Positions 18,937-28,067 are shown, counted from the stretch's first letter. The stretch is 64,000 nucleotides of DNA from Sphingomonas qomolangmaensis (GCF_024496245.1 NZ_CP101740.1:2603501-2667500), one strand, 5' to 3'. The notes: generated by a model from the sequence alone, not told the origin. Translations and numbers: made by a program.

Positions 18937-20202
18937 TCACGCCAGCGGAACGCCGCGCTGGCGATCGAGCCGGCGCATCAGCGGCGTGACCGACACGCCG
19001 TGCAACAGGATCGACACGAGAATAACCAAGCCGGCAGCCCCCCAGACGCGGTTGGGCTCTTCGAACCGCGCATGATTGAGTCCATAGGCCAGATAATAGA
19101 TCGACCCCAGCCCACGAATGCCGAAGAACGCGACGACGAAGCGTTCGAGTGGCGGACGGGCAACACCCAGCAGCGCGATCCACCCCGCCAGCGGGCGGAT
19201 AACGAAGATCGCGAGCGCCGCGAACGCCACTTCGGGCCAGCCGACGAGCGTGAACAGCCCGCCCGCGGTCAACATCCCGCCGAACATGAACAACAGCACC
19301 ATCATCAGCAGTCGTTCGCTCTCGTCGGCGAAATTGTGCATCCGGTCGTTGAAATCATGGTCGCGCGCGGCGCGGCGGATCATCAGCCCGGCCAGGAACA
19401 CCGCGAAGAAGCCATAGCCGTGGAGCAATTCGGTGAGCGCGTAGATTGCGAGCGTCACCCCCAGAGCGACGAAGCCGTCGCCGGTGCGCGCCAGCCGGTT
19501 CTCGTCGCGCAACCCATAGATGACGTGACCGACCAGCCATCCGCCCGCGATCCCCGCCGCGGCGCCGACCGACAGGCGGGTCAGCACCGGATCGAGCGCC
19601 CATTCCTGCCACATCTGCGCGCCCCAGCCGCCCGCCGCGGCCAGGATCGCGAGGTGGACGAAGGGAAAGGCGAACGAGTCGTTGAGCCCGGCTTCGGAGG
19701 TCAGCGCGAACCGTGCCTCGTCATCCTGCGCCGATTGCGGATCCTCGATCTGGACGTCCGAGGCGAGCACCGGATCGGTCGGTGCGAGCGAGGCCGCGAG
19801 CAGCAACGCGGTGGCTGCGCCAAGCCCGAGCAGCGACAGCCCCGCCCACCAGAATGCGGCGATGCTCAGCGGCATCGCGATCACCATCAGCCGGGTGGTG
19901 ATCGCCCAGTTTTGCCATTTCAGCGCGCGATCGATTTTCAGCCCAGCGCCCATCAGCGAGACGATGACGATCAGTTCGGCGGCATGCTCGACCAGTTCGG
20001 GGCCTTCGAGCGGGTGGAGCGCATAGGGGGCGATCCGGTCGAACGAGAACACCGCGGCGCCGATCCCGACGCACAGGATCGGCAGCGATAGCGGCGCCCT
20101 TTTGATGAACAGCGGCGCCCAGGCGACGAGCAAGGTCAGCAGCCCCAGGCCGAGCAGCATCGGCACATAGAGATCGAGCAGCCCCGGGGGCGGCGGCGGC
20201 AC
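18937..20202 (-). CDS. Cation:proton antiporter (CPA1, NhaP-like)
   Basis: The protein has about 12 membrane helices and the CPA1 signature LAPTDPVLASDVQIED followed by LTSEAGLNDSFAFPFVHLAI, containing the paired acidic ion-binding residues. It also has GIRGLGSIYYLAYGLN near the C-terminus. It probably exchanges Na+ or K+ for H+ at the inner membrane. The open frame extends to 20349, but the first 49 residues are not membrane-like. GTG 20202 (VPPPPPGLLDLYVP, giving 421 residues) is my best start; ATG 20160 is an alternative. No strong ribosome binding site is visible for either. Confidence 0.82.
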   Translation of the reverse strand: MPPPPPGLLDLYVPMLLGLGLLTLLVAWAPLFIKRAPLSLPILCVGIGAAVFSFDRIAPYALHPLEGPELVEHAAELIVIVSLMGAGLKIDRALKWQNWAITTRLMVIAMPLSIAAFWWAGLSLLGLGAATALLLAASLAPTDPVLASDVQIEDPQSAQDDEARFALTSEAGLNDSFAFPFVHLAILAAAGGWGAQMWQEWALDPVLTRLSVGAAAGIAGGWLVGHVIYGLRDENRLARTGDGFVALGVTLAIYALTELLHGYGFFAVFLAGLMIRRAARDHDFNDRMHNFADESERLLMMVLLFMFGGMLTAGGLFTLVGWPEVAFAALAIFVIRPLAGWIALLGVARPPLERFVVAFFGIRGLGSIYYLAYGLNHARFEEPNRVWGAAGLVILVSILLHGVSVTPLMRRLDRQRGVPLA

Positions 20203-20496
20203 GGTCAATGCGCGAGGCCGCAGCGAACGGGTGTCTGGATATATGCCATATGCGTTACGAGCCCTGGTTGCGAAGGCCGACCGGCCTGTCTGGCGTAGCC
20301 GCTGCGCCACCCGGCACGTGGCGTACTGCAATCGATGGAATGATCGCACCCACCGGTGCGATCGGCGGCGCGATCGACGGCACCGAGCTATCGCGCGGCG
20401 TCGATAGCCGATCCTTCACCGCCCGGCGTTGCCGATGCTTCTTGGACCCACAGCTGCATATGTTCGCTGCACGGCATAGGTTCCCCCTGCGATAAT
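20203..20496. other. Gene-poor gap between the antiporter and polA with a 9-bp-arm hairpin
   Basis: No convincing gene is seen in this gap of nearly 300 bp. A hairpin GATCGCACC-CACC-GGTGCGATC lies at 20342-20363, without a T-run on either strand. A 95-codon plus-strand frame here has no recognisable features. The region downstream of polA is locally rich in GATCG repeats. Confidence 0.5.
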
Positions 20497-23253
20497 CTAA
20501 TGCGCGGCGCCCCAGCTCTTGCCGACGCCGATTTCGACGCCGAGCGGGACGCTCAAGCGCACCGCGGGTTCGGCGGCGGTCGCCATCACGCGCTCGATCA
20601 CCGGTCGCGCGGCTTCGACATCGCCTTCGGGCAGTTCGAAGACGAGTTCGTCGTGGACCTGCATGAGCATGCGCACGTTGGGCAGCCCCGCGTCGAGCAG
20701 CGCCGGTCCCATCCGCGCCATCGCGCGCTTGATGATGTCGGCGCTGGTGCCCTGGATCGGCGCGTTGATCGCCGCGCGTTCGGCACCCTGGCGCTCGTGC
20801 TGGACCTTGCTGCGGATGCGCGGGAAATGGGTTTTCCGGCCGAACAGGGTCGTCGTGAAGCCACGCTCGCGCACGCTTTCGGTCGTCTCGGCGATGTAGC
20901 GGTTGATGCCGGGGAAGCGTTCGAAATAGCGATCGATCATCGCCTGCGCCTCGTCGGCGGTGACGTCGAGCCGGCCCGCCAGCCCCCAGCGCGAGATGCC
21001 GTAGAGGATCGCGAAGTTGATCGTCTTGGCGCGCCCGCGGGTGTCGCGATTGACCTCGCCGAACAATTCATTGGCGGTCATCGAATGGATGTCGTCGCCG
21101 CGCTCGAACGCCTCGCGAAGCTGCGGCACTTCGGCGATGTGGGCGGCCAGCCGCAGCTCGATCTGCGAATAATCGGCGGCGAGGATGACGTTGCCCGGCT
21201 CGGCGACGAAGGCGTCGCGGATCTGGCGGCCGACTTCGGTGCGGATCGGGATGTTCTGCAGGTTGGGGTCGGTCGACGACAAGCGCCCGGTCTGCGCGCC
21301 GGTGAGCGAATAGCTGGTGTGGACTCGGCCCGTTACGGGATTGATCTGTGCCTGGAGCGCGTCGGTATAGGTCGATTTGAGCTTCGAGAGCTGGCGCCAG
21401 TCGAGCACCTTGGCGGCGATCGCGGCGCCGGGCGAATCCTTGTCGGCGGCGATCCGCTCGAGCTCGTTGACGTCGGTCGAATAGACCCCCGACTTGCCCT
21501 TGCGCCCACCCTTGATCTTCAATTGCTCGAACAGGATGTCGCCCAATTGCTTGGGGCTGCCGATCGTGAATTTCGTGCCGACCAGGCCGTGGATCTCGGT
21601 TTCGAGCGCGGCGATACGCCCTGAGAATTCCTCCGACAGCTGCGCGAGGCGCGCGGCGTCGACCTTGACCCCGGCGATCTCCATATCGGCGATGACGCGC
21701 ACCAGCGCGCGATCGACCATCTCGTACACCCGCGTCGCGCCTTCGTACGCCAGGCGCGGCTTGAGCCGCCGCCATAAGCGAAGCGTGACGTCGGCATCCT
21801 CGGCGGCGTAGCGGGTCGCGGCCTTCAGATCGATCTCAGCGAAGCCGAGCTGCTTCTTGCCGGTGCCGACGACGTCCTTGTAGGCGATGCAGCTGTGCGC
21901 CAGATGCGTCGCGGCGAGCTCGTCCATGCCATGGCCGTGTAGCCCGGCATCGAGATCGAACGACATCACGATCGTGTCGTCATAGGGCGCGAGCGTGATG
22001 CCCGCGCGCTGGAGCATGATCATGTCGTATTTGAGGTTGTGGCCGATCTTGAGGACGCTGGCGTCCTCAAGCAGCGCCTTGAGCTGTGCGATCACCAGCG
22101 CGCGATCGAGCTGGAGCGGCTTTTCGGCAAACATGTCGCTGCCGCCATGCGCGATCGGAACGTAGCAGGCGAGATTGGGGTGCAGCGCCAGGCTGACCCC
22201 AACGAGATCGGCCGTCATCGCGTCGAGCCCGGTCGTCTCGGTGTCGATCGCGACCCAGCCCTGGTGGCGCGCGGCGATCATCCAGCGTTCGAGCGCGTCT
22301 TCGGTGACCACGGTTTCATAGCCGTCATGGTCGCAGGGCGGATCGTCCTGCGCGGCGACCGGGGCGGCGGCCTCGGCGACGGGGGCATCGGCGACCGCCG
22401 ACAGCTTGTTGAGCAGCGAGCGGAAACCGTGATGCTCGAGGAACGCGCGCAGCGGCGCGTCGGGGATGCCCTGGAGCTCGAGCGAGTCGAGCGGATCGGG
22501 CAGCGGGACGTCGCAGGCGAGCGTCACCAGCTCGCGCGACAGTCGCGCCATCGGCGCGTGCTCGATCAGATTGTCGCGCAGCTTACCCTTCTTCATCTCG
22601 GGCGCGGCGGCGAGCACGGCTTCGAGCGAGCCATGCTCGTGGATCAGCTTGGCGGCGGTCTTGGGGCCGACGCCGGGGACGCCGGGGACATTGTCGACGC
22701 TGTCGCCCATCAGCGCGAGTACGTCGCCGAGCAGCTTGGGGGGCACGCCGAATTTCTCGACGACATGCTCGTCGGACAGGCGACGGTTGTTCATCGTGTC
22801 GTAGAGGTCGAGCCCGGGCTCGATCAGCTGCATCAGATCCTTGTCCGAGCTGACGATCGTCACTTCCCAGCCCTGCGCGAGCGCCGCCTTGGCATAGCTC
22901 GCGATCAGGTCGTCGGCCTCCCATCCCTCCTCCTCGATGCAGGGCAGCGAAAAGGCGCGGGTGGCGTCGCGGATCATCGGGAACTGGGGGACCAGATCCT
23001 CAGGCGGCGGCGGGCGCTGCGCCTTGTACTGGTCGTACAGGTCGTTGCGGAAGGTCTTCGACGATTTGTCGAGGATCACCGCCATATGCGTCGGGCCATC
23101 GGCCTTGTGGACCTCGTCGGCCAGCTTCCACAGCATCGTCGTATAGCCATAGACCGCGCCGACCGGCTCGCCATGCACGTTGGTGAGCGGCGGCAGCCGG
23201 TGATAGGCGCGGAAGATATAGCCGGAGCCGTCGACAAGGTAGAGATGGGGCAT
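20497..23253 (-). CDS. polA: DNA polymerase I
   Basis: Fills gaps in repair and Okazaki-fragment processing. The 918-residue protein has all three domains. The 5'-3' exonuclease is at residues 1-290 (LYLVDGSGYIFRAYHRLPPL, LMGDSVDNVPGVPGVGPKTA). The 3'-5' proofreading domain shows intact DxE (VAIDTETTGLDAM). The palm polymerase has DYSQIELRLAAHIA and QVHDELVFELP. ATG 23253 is chosen because homology begins at MPHLYLVDG; the frame is open to 23301. TGCTAT lies 9 nt upstream of the start. Confidence 0.97.
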   Translation of the reverse strand: MPHLYLVDGSGYIFRAYHRLPPLTNVHGEPVGAVYGYTTMLWKLADEVHKADGPTHMAVILDKSSKTFRNDLYDQYKAQRPPPPEDLVPQFPMIRDATRAFSLPCIEEEGWEADDLIASYAKAALAQGWEVTIVSSDKDLMQLIEPGLDLYDTMNNRRLSDEHVVEKFGVPPKLLGDVLALMGDSVDNVPGVPGVGPKTAAKLIHEHGSLEAVLAAAPEMKKGKLRDNLIEHAPMARLSRELVTLACDVPLPDPLDSLELQGIPDAPLRAFLEHHGFRSLLNKLSAVADAPVAEAAAPVAAQDDPPCDHDGYETVVTEDALERWMIAARHQGWVAIDTETTGLDAMTADLVGVSLALHPNLACYVPIAHGGSDMFAEKPLQLDRALVIAQLKALLEDASVLKIGHNLKYDMIMLQRAGITLAPYDDTIVMSFDLDAGLHGHGMDELAATHLAHSCIAYKDVVGTGKKQLGFAEIDLKAATRYAAEDADVTLRLWRRLKPRLAYEGATRVYEMVDRALVRVIADMEIAGVKVDAARLAQLSEEFSGRIAALETEIHGLVGTKFTIGSPKQLGDILFEQLKIKGGRKGKSGVYSTDVNELERIAADKDSPGAAIAAKVLDWRQLSKLKSTYTDALQAQINPVTGRVHTSYSLTGAQTGRLSSTDPNLQNIPIRTEVGRQIRDAFVAEPGNVILAADYSQIELRLAAHIAEVPQLREAFERGDDIHSMTANELFGEVNRDTRGRAKTINFAILYGISRWGLAGRLDVTADEAQAMIDRYFERFPGINRYIAETTESVRERGFTTTLFGRKTHFPRIRSKVQHERQGAERAAINAPIQGTSADIIKRAMARMGPALLDAGLPNVRMLMQVHDELVFELPEGDVEAARPVIERVMATAAEPAVRLSVPLGVEIGVGKSWGAAH

Positions 23254-23294
23254 CGGGGCGGAATAGCAGCGTGGGCGGGCCGGGGCGAGACTAT

Positions 23295-23309
23295 CCTGCA
23301 CCGTGCAGG
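23295..23309. promoter_or_regulatory. 15-bp palindrome CCTGCA-CCG-TGCAGG
   Basis: Perfect 6-bp arms with a 3-nt loop between the stop of the beta-lactamase-like gene and the polA start, 42 nt upstream of polA. It could be a weak terminator, attenuator or binding site. No T-run follows. Confidence 0.3.
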
Positions 23310-23311
23310 GA

Positions 23312-24415
23312 TTACCCCCGGTGGTTCGCCACCACGCTTTCGACCACCGACTGCATCAGCTGCTGCCGTTCGCGCACCGGGCGCGAGGTGTCGCCGATCA
23401 GCACCGCGATCGTGTAGCTGCGGCCATTGGGGGCGGTGAGGAAGCCGACATCGTTGAAGCCCGCGGTTCGCCCAGAGAAATCCTGGCCGGTGCCGGTCTT
23501 GTGACCGAGCCGCCAGCCGGCGGGCACCCTCGCGCGCAGCCGGGCGGCGCCGGTACGCGAGCTTTCCATCAGCGTGACCAGATGGCTGGTCGAGGCGCGC
23601 GAGAACAGATCGCCCTGCTTCAGCCGCGCCAGCGCGTTGGCGATCGCGGCGGCGGCGGCGCCGTCGATCGGATCGGCGACATAATTGTTGAACGCCGCGC
23701 GGCGAACCCCTTCGGGCAGCTTGGCGCGCGCGGCCTGGAAGGCGCGGCCCATCGCCATGTCCTGTTTCCAGTTGAGACCCGCGGTACGGCTCTGCAGCAG
23801 CCGCTCGCCGGGGCCGAACTTGATCGCGCCCAATGCCTTGCGCTTGATGAAGGCGTTGACCGCGGCGGGGCCGCCGACGCGGCGCAGCAGCCGGTCGTTG
23901 GCGGTATTGTCGCTCATCGTCATCGCGCGGCGCATCAATTCGCCCGCGGTGGCGGTGTAGCTGCCGTTCTTGAGCAGCCCGGCGATCGGCTGGTGGAACA
24001 ACGTCAGGTCGGCGCGGGTGATGGTGAGTTGCTCGTCGAGGCGCAATTTGCCCTGGTCGACCAGGTCAAGCGCGGTCATCGCGACCCACAATTTGCTCAC
24101 GCTTTGCTGCGGCATCGGCACGTCGCCGTTCTTCGAGATCATCCAGTCGTCGTCGATGCTCTTGACCGCGACGCCGACCTTGCCGCCGAAGCGTTCGACC
24201 ATCGCATCGATCGCGGTCACCAGCGGAGTGGGAGCGAAGACGCGCGGCGGCGGTGGCGGGGGCGGCGGGACCGGCGCGGCGACGCGATAGGTCGGCGCGG
24301 GCAGGCTGGCGACCAGCTCGGGCGAGGCGCCGCCGACGCAGCCGACCAGCGCCAGCGGGGCAAGCCCAGAGAGCGTCAACACGCGCTCGAACACGGAAAA
24401 ATACTCGAATTGCAT
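23312..24415 (-). CDS. Class A beta-lactamase-fold serine hydrolase, putative lipoprotein
   Basis: The 367-residue product starts with a lipoprotein-type signal (hydrophobic stretch ending LVGC, lipobox near residue 26) and a proline-rich linker. The penicillin-recognising fold follows with SxxK in QQSVSKLW, SDN in MSDNTAND and KTG in GHKTGTG. The general-base motif ExxLN of true class A beta-lactamases is not evident where expected; the region reads GPGERLLQSRTAG. It may therefore be a peptidoglycan-directed or non-hydrolysing relative, and beta-lactam resistance should not be assumed. ATG 24415 gives the proper signal; the open frame continues to 24448. Confidence 0.85.
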   Translation of the reverse strand: MQFEYFSVFERVLTLSGLAPLALVGCVGGASPELVASLPAPTYRVAAPVPPPPPPPPRVFAPTPLVTAIDAMVERFGGKVGVAVKSIDDDWMISKNGDVPMPQQSVSKLWVAMTALDLVDQGKLRLDEQLTITRADLTLFHQPIAGLLKNGSYTATAGELMRRAMTMSDNTANDRLLRRVGGPAAVNAFIKRKALGAIKFGPGERLLQSRTAGLNWKQDMAMGRAFQAARAKLPEGVRRAAFNNYVADPIDGAAAAAIANALARLKQGDLFSRASTSHLVTLMESSRTGAARLRARVPAGWRLGHKTGTGQDFSGRTAGFNDVGFLTAPNGRSYTIAVLIGDTSRPVRERQQLMQSVVESVVANHRG

Positions 24416-24587
24416 CGTTCTTCTGGCGCCCCTTGTCGGCAAGACCATGACGTCGGCGCGACCGCTCGGGCAAGCCGCCCCGTCAACACCTGCGATGAAC
24501 GCTTCATTGATAGCGATGAATGGTGAACAACAGCCGAACGATAGTGCTGCTGTGGCATTTCGGGCGGCTGCGGCTCAGGCGGTGGGG

Positions 24588-26174
24588 TCAGGGGATGAGA
24601 ATGGTGTCGATCGGGACATCGTCGAGCTGCGGATGATCGAGCGTGAAGTGCAGCCCGCGACTCTCCTGCCGGTGCAGCGCGCTGCGAACGATCAGCTCGG
24701 CCGATTGGAGCAGGTTGCGCAATTCGATCAGGTCCGGGGTCACGCGGAAATGGCCGTAGTAGTCGTTCACCTCGTCGGACAGCATGCGGATGCGGTGCTG
24801 CGCGCGCTCGAGCCGCTTGGTGGTGCGGACGATGCCGACATAATTCCACATGAAGCGGCGGATTTCGGTCCAGTTCTGCTTGATGATGACTTCTTCGTCG
24901 CTGTCGGTGACCCGGCTTTCGTCCCAGGGACGGATCGCGGGGGGCGGCGCGAGCTCGTCCCAATGCGCGGCGATATGGCGCGCGGCGGCCTCGCCATAGA
25001 CGAAGCATTCGAGCAGTGAGTTCGACGCGAGCCGGTTGGCACCGTGCAACCCCGATTGGGTGACTTCGCCCGCGGCGTAAAGGTTGGGCAGGTCGGTGCG
25101 ACCGTCGCGATCGACGATGACACCGCCGCAGGTGTAATGCTGCGCGGGGACCACCGGGATCGGCTGGCAAGTCATGTCGATGCCGAGCGTCAGCAGCTTG
25201 GCGTGGATCGTCGGGAAATGCGTCTTCACGAAATCGGCGCCGCGATGGCTGATGTCGAGATGCACATAATCAAGTCCGAAGCGCTTGATCTCGGCGTCGA
25301 TCGCGCGCGCGACGATGTCGCGCGGGGCTAGTTCAAGCCGCTCGGCGTCGTAATAGGGCATGAAGCGCTTGCCCGTCGTCGGGTTGATCAGATGGCCACC
25401 CTCGCCGCGCACCGCCTCGGTGATCAGGAAATTCTTGACCTCGAGGTTGAACAGGCAGGTCGGGTGGAACTGCATGAATTCCATGTTCGACACGCGGCAG
25501 CCCGCGCGCCACGCCATCGCGATGCCGTCGCCGGTCGCGCCGCGCGGGGCGGTCGAAAATTGGTAGGTCCGCCCCGCTCCGCCGGTCGCGAGGATCGTCG
25601 CGCGCGCGGTGTAGAGCTCGACGCTGCCCGATGCGCGGTTCATCGCATAGACGCCCCACACATTGCCCGCGCCCGAATAGCGTTCCTCGTGCCGGCTGGT
25701 CGCCAGATCGACCGCGACCATGTCGGGCAGCAGGGTGATGTTGGGGTTGGCGCGCGCCGCGCGGATCAGCGCTTCCTGCACCGCCCAGCCGGTGGCGTCG
25801 TCGACATGGACGATCCGGCGGTGGCTGTGCCCGCCCTCGCGCGTCAGGTGCCAGCCATCGGCGCCGTCCGACGCGACGTTGAAGGGCACGCCGAGTTCGG
25901 CGAGCCGCGCGATCGCCGCGGGCGCGCCTTCGACGACGAACTCGACGGTGGAACGGTCGTTGAGGCCCGCGCCTGCCACCATCGTGTCCTCGACATGGTT
26001 TTCGAAGGTGTCGCCGGGTTCGAGCACCGCGGCGATTCCACCCTGCGCCCAGGCGGTCGATCCCTCGTCGAGCCCGCCCTTGGCGAGCACGGTGACGCGG
26101 AAGCGATCGGCGAGGTTAAGCGCGGCGGTGAGGCCCGCGGCGCCCGAGCCGATGACGAGGACGTCGGTGGTCAT
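24588..26174 (-). CDS. nadB: L-aspartate oxidase
   Basis: Oxidises L-aspartate to iminoaspartate in de novo NAD synthesis. The 528-residue flavoprotein has the dinucleotide-binding VLVIGSGAAGLTAALNLAD, the substrate loop GGHSHRRIVHVDDATGW, EFMQFHPTCLFN and YAAGEVTQSGLHGANRLASNS. ATG 26174 is used rather than the upstream TTG. Its ribosome binding site (GGGGAGGGGCTTTG) is supplied by the terminus of the repeat-bounded DUF559 unit just upstream. No nadA or nadC is in the window. Confidence 0.95.
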   Translation of the reverse strand: MTTDVLVIGSGAAGLTAALNLADRFRVTVLAKGGLDEGSTAWAQGGIAAVLEPGDTFENHVEDTMVAGAGLNDRSTVEFVVEGAPAAIARLAELGVPFNVASDGADGWHLTREGGHSHRRIVHVDDATGWAVQEALIRAARANPNITLLPDMVAVDLATSRHEERYSGAGNVWGVYAMNRASGSVELYTARATILATGGAGRTYQFSTAPRGATGDGIAMAWRAGCRVSNMEFMQFHPTCLFNLEVKNFLITEAVRGEGGHLINPTTGKRFMPYYDAERLELAPRDIVARAIDAEIKRFGLDYVHLDISHRGADFVKTHFPTIHAKLLTLGIDMTCQPIPVVPAQHYTCGGVIVDRDGRTDLPNLYAAGEVTQSGLHGANRLASNSLLECFVYGEAAARHIAAHWDELAPPPAIRPWDESRVTDSDEEVIIKQNWTEIRRFMWNYVGIVRTTKRLERAQHRIRMLSDEVNDYYGHFRVTPDLIELRNLLQSAELIVRSALHRQESRGLHFTLDHPQLDDVPIDTILIP

Positions 26175-26596
26175 CAAAGCCCCTCCCCTTCAGGAGTGTC
26201 AGGCAAGCCGTGCCCCGCACGGTTTAGGTCAGGCCGGGGGCCTGACCGACCTGACACTGGGTTGGGGTGGGGCAGTCGCCAAGCGCTGCGCGGCGGCAAG
26301 GATTGTGCGAGCGCCAAAACCGCTTCGAGGACCCCGCTCTGATTTTCGGCAACGTCTCGGTTGCTAACACGCAACACGGATAGCCCATTAGCCTTCAACA
26401 TTTCGTCCCTTTGCGCGTCTCGATCAAGATCGTGCGTATCGCCATCTACTTCGATCACAAGCCCGACGGAGGGGCAGAAAAAATCGACGACCCTATTGCC
26501 GATCACTGCCTGCCTGCGAAACTTGAAGTCGCCTAGCTGCCGATTTGATAGGCAGCGCCAGAGCCGGTTCTCCCATTCGGTGGGGTTATTGCGCAT
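26174..26596 (-). CDS. DUF559 (Vsr-like) endonuclease-domain protein inside a repeat unit
   Basis: The core of this 140-residue protein ([45 protein letters not shown]) is the DUF559 domain, a small PD-(D/E)xK/Vsr-related fold with the expected Asp and ExD residues. The last 35-45 residues are low-complexity translation of the repeat arm and are probably not functional. Its TGA overlaps the nadB ATG. A TTG 21 nt upstream, giving LQSRAREM, is an alternative start. Substrate and role are unknown. Confidence 0.75.
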   Translation of the reverse strand: MRNNPTEWENRLWRCLSNRQLGDFKFRRQAVIGNRVVDFFCPSVGLVIEVDGDTHDLDRDAQRDEMLKANGLSVLRVSNRDVAENQSGVLEAVLALAQSLPPRSAWRLPHPNPVSGRSGPRPDLNRAGHGLPDTPEGEGL

Positions 26597-26678
26597 TTCC
26601 CTAGCACGGGATTGCAAACGTGATCCGGTACTGTCGGCACTGCCCCACCCCAACCCCTCCCCTAAAGGGGAGGGGCTT
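26177..26678. mobile_element. DUF559-carrying inverted-repeat unit (about 502 bp, BIME/MITE-like)
   Basis: The ends are perfect 14-bp inverted repeats: AAGCCCCTCCCCTT at 26177-26190 and its complement at 26665-26678. Inside them are perfect 18-bp inverted repeats: GGGTTGGGGTGGGGCAGT at 26259-26276 and its complement at 26639-26656. An additional long hairpin lies at the left end (GTGTCAGG at 26196-26203 pairing with CCTGACAC at 26250-26257). The DUF559 gene fills the interior. There is no obvious target duplication. The unit lies exactly between the ABC ATPase stop and the nadB start. Confidence 0.65.
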
Positions 26679-26693
26679 CCAGTGGAGGCCGGA

Positions 26694-27617
26694 TCACCCA
26701 TTCGAGGCGCGGGTGAGGTTGAGGAACACGTCCTCGAGATCGGCTTCCTTGGTCGAGACATCGACCACGCCGAGCCCGCTGCCCGCGATCGCGGCGAGCA
26801 CTTCGCCGGCATTCACTTGGTCCTTGCGATAGGTGATCGCCAGCACGCGGTCACCGATCAGCTCGATCTTCTGGAAGCACGCGGCGCTCGGAGCAGCGGC
26901 GACGTCGCGGTCGACCGTCACGATCACCTGTTTTTCCTGCGCCATGCCGACCAATGCGCGGGTGGGTTCGTTGGCAATCAGCCGGCCGTGGTTGATGATC
27001 GCGATCCGGTCGCAAAGCTGTTCGGCTTCCTCGAGATAATGCGTCGTCAGCACCACGGTGACGCCCTGATCGTTGAGGTGGCGGACATAGGCCCACAGCT
27101 GCTGGCGAAGCTCGATATCGACGCCCGCGGTGGGTTCGTCGAGCACCAGCACGGGGGGCGAATGGACCATCGCCTTGGCGACCATCAGCCGGCGCTTCAT
27201 GCCCCCCGACAGCGTGCGGGCATAGGCGTGCGCCTTGTCCTCGAGCGCCATCGCGCGCAGCAATTCCATCGTCCGGCGATCGGCCTTCTTCACGCCGTAG
27301 AGGCCGGCGGCGATGTCGAGCGTTTCGGCGGGGCTGAAAAAGGGATCGAAGGTGATCTCCTGGTTGACGATGCCGATCGACGCCTTGGCGTTGCGCGGAT
27401 GCGCATCGATGTCGAAGCCCCAGATCGAGGCGGTGCCCGCGGTCTTGTTGACCAGCCCCGCCAGGATGTTGATCAGCGTCGACTTGCCCGCGCCATTGGG
27501 GCCGAGCAGCCCGAAGATCTGCCCGCGCGGGACGACGAACGTGACATCGTCGAGCGCCTGCTTTCCGCCGGCATAGGTTTTGGAGAGGTGCTCGATCGCG
27601 ATGGCGGCTTCGGTCAT
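26694..27617 (-). CDS. ABC transporter ATP-binding protein (YadG-like), no permease adjacent
   Basis: The 307-residue ATPase has Walker [17 protein letters not shown], signature [15 protein letters not shown], Walker [13 protein letters not shown] and switch His ([13 protein letters not shown]). The C-terminal extension (about residues 220-307) matches exporters of the YadG/CcmA/DrrA group. Such proteins normally pair with a separate ABC-2 permease encoded next door, but the next gene is the DUF559 unit, so the permease is elsewhere or has been separated. Substrate unknown. Confidence 0.88.
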   Translation of the reverse strand: MTEAAIAIEHLSKTYAGGKQALDDVTFVVPRGQIFGLLGPNGAGKSTLINILAGLVNKTAGTASIWGFDIDAHPRNAKASIGIVNQEITFDPFFSPAETLDIAAGLYGVKKADRRTMELLRAMALEDKAHAYARTLSGGMKRRLMVAKAMVHSPPVLVLDEPTAGVDIELRQQLWAYVRHLNDQGVTVVLTTHYLEEAEQLCDRIAIINHGRLIANEPTRALVGMAQEKQVIVTVDRDVAAAPSAACFQKIELIGDRVLAITYRKDQVNAGEVLAAIAGSGLGVVDVSTKEADLEDVFLNLTRASNG

Positions 27618-27660
27618 GCCGCCGGGATAGGCGGGTGCCGGGGGGGCGGCAAGGCAATCT

Positions 27661-27775
27661 CTAGCTCCTTCCCTGGAAGGGAGGGGTTGGGGGTGGGTCG
27701 GCTGGCGGGGAACCGTCTCGCTTGCCTATTGGCCAACCCACCCCCGGCCCCTCCCTTGGCAGGGAGGGGAGGCGA
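27661..27775. repeat. Two-hairpin repeat without a passenger gene (Family B)
   Basis: A short CCTTCCC/GGGAAGG-type hairpin, a GGTTGGGGGTGGGT arm, a core of about 30 bp, an ACCCACCCCCGG arm and a second CCCTCCC/GGGAGGG hairpin. The layout is that of the DUF559 unit 1 kb away but with no gene inside. It lies between the divergent ABC ATPase and zinc-finger genes. Confidence 0.7.
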
Positions 27776-27821
27776 AGGAAGGGAATTGCGGCGGTCGGTT
27801 CGCCCTGCTACCCGCGCCCCC

Positions 27822-28049
27822 ATGATCCCGCCGCCCGAAATCATCCGCGTCACCACCCCGCGCGTCGCCTGCGACGGTGCGGGCGAGATTGCGCCAGCGC
27901 TTGGCCACCCGCGCGTGTGGCTGCAGATCGACGATACCGGCTATGTCGATTGCGGCTATTGCGACCGCCGCTTCGTGCTGACCGGCGGGCCTGCCGATGG
28001 CGCCGACCAGAGCCAGCTTCGCGACCATGGGGATGGTGCGGGCCGCTGA
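27822..28049 (+). CDS. Zinc-finger (CHCC, NDUFS6-like) domain protein
   Basis: The 75-residue protein contains [14 protein letters not shown] and [10 protein letters not shown], giving the C-x(8+)-H...C-x2-C ligand pattern of the zf-CHCC family. That family includes mitochondrial complex I subunit NDUFS6. Its bacterial function is unproven; a complex I accessory role is inferred by homology. The ATG at 27822 follows CTGCTA by 11 nt with no strong ribosome binding site. tldD starts 18 nt downstream on the same strand. Confidence 0.82.
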   Translation: MIPPPEIIRVTTPRVACDGAGEIAPALGHPRVWLQIDDTGYVDCGYCDRRFVLTGGPADGADQSQLRDHGDGAGR

Positions 28050-28067
28050 GGGACCTATATCGGTCGA

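Noticed and set aside
20208..20495. 95-codon plus-strand frame between the antiporter and polA
   Set aside because: No ribosome binding site, no homology I can see, and it runs through GATCG-rich repeats.
23312..24415. Calling the serine hydrolase an antibiotic resistance gene
   Set aside because: The general-base motif is not evident and no resistance context exists, so only the fold is reported.
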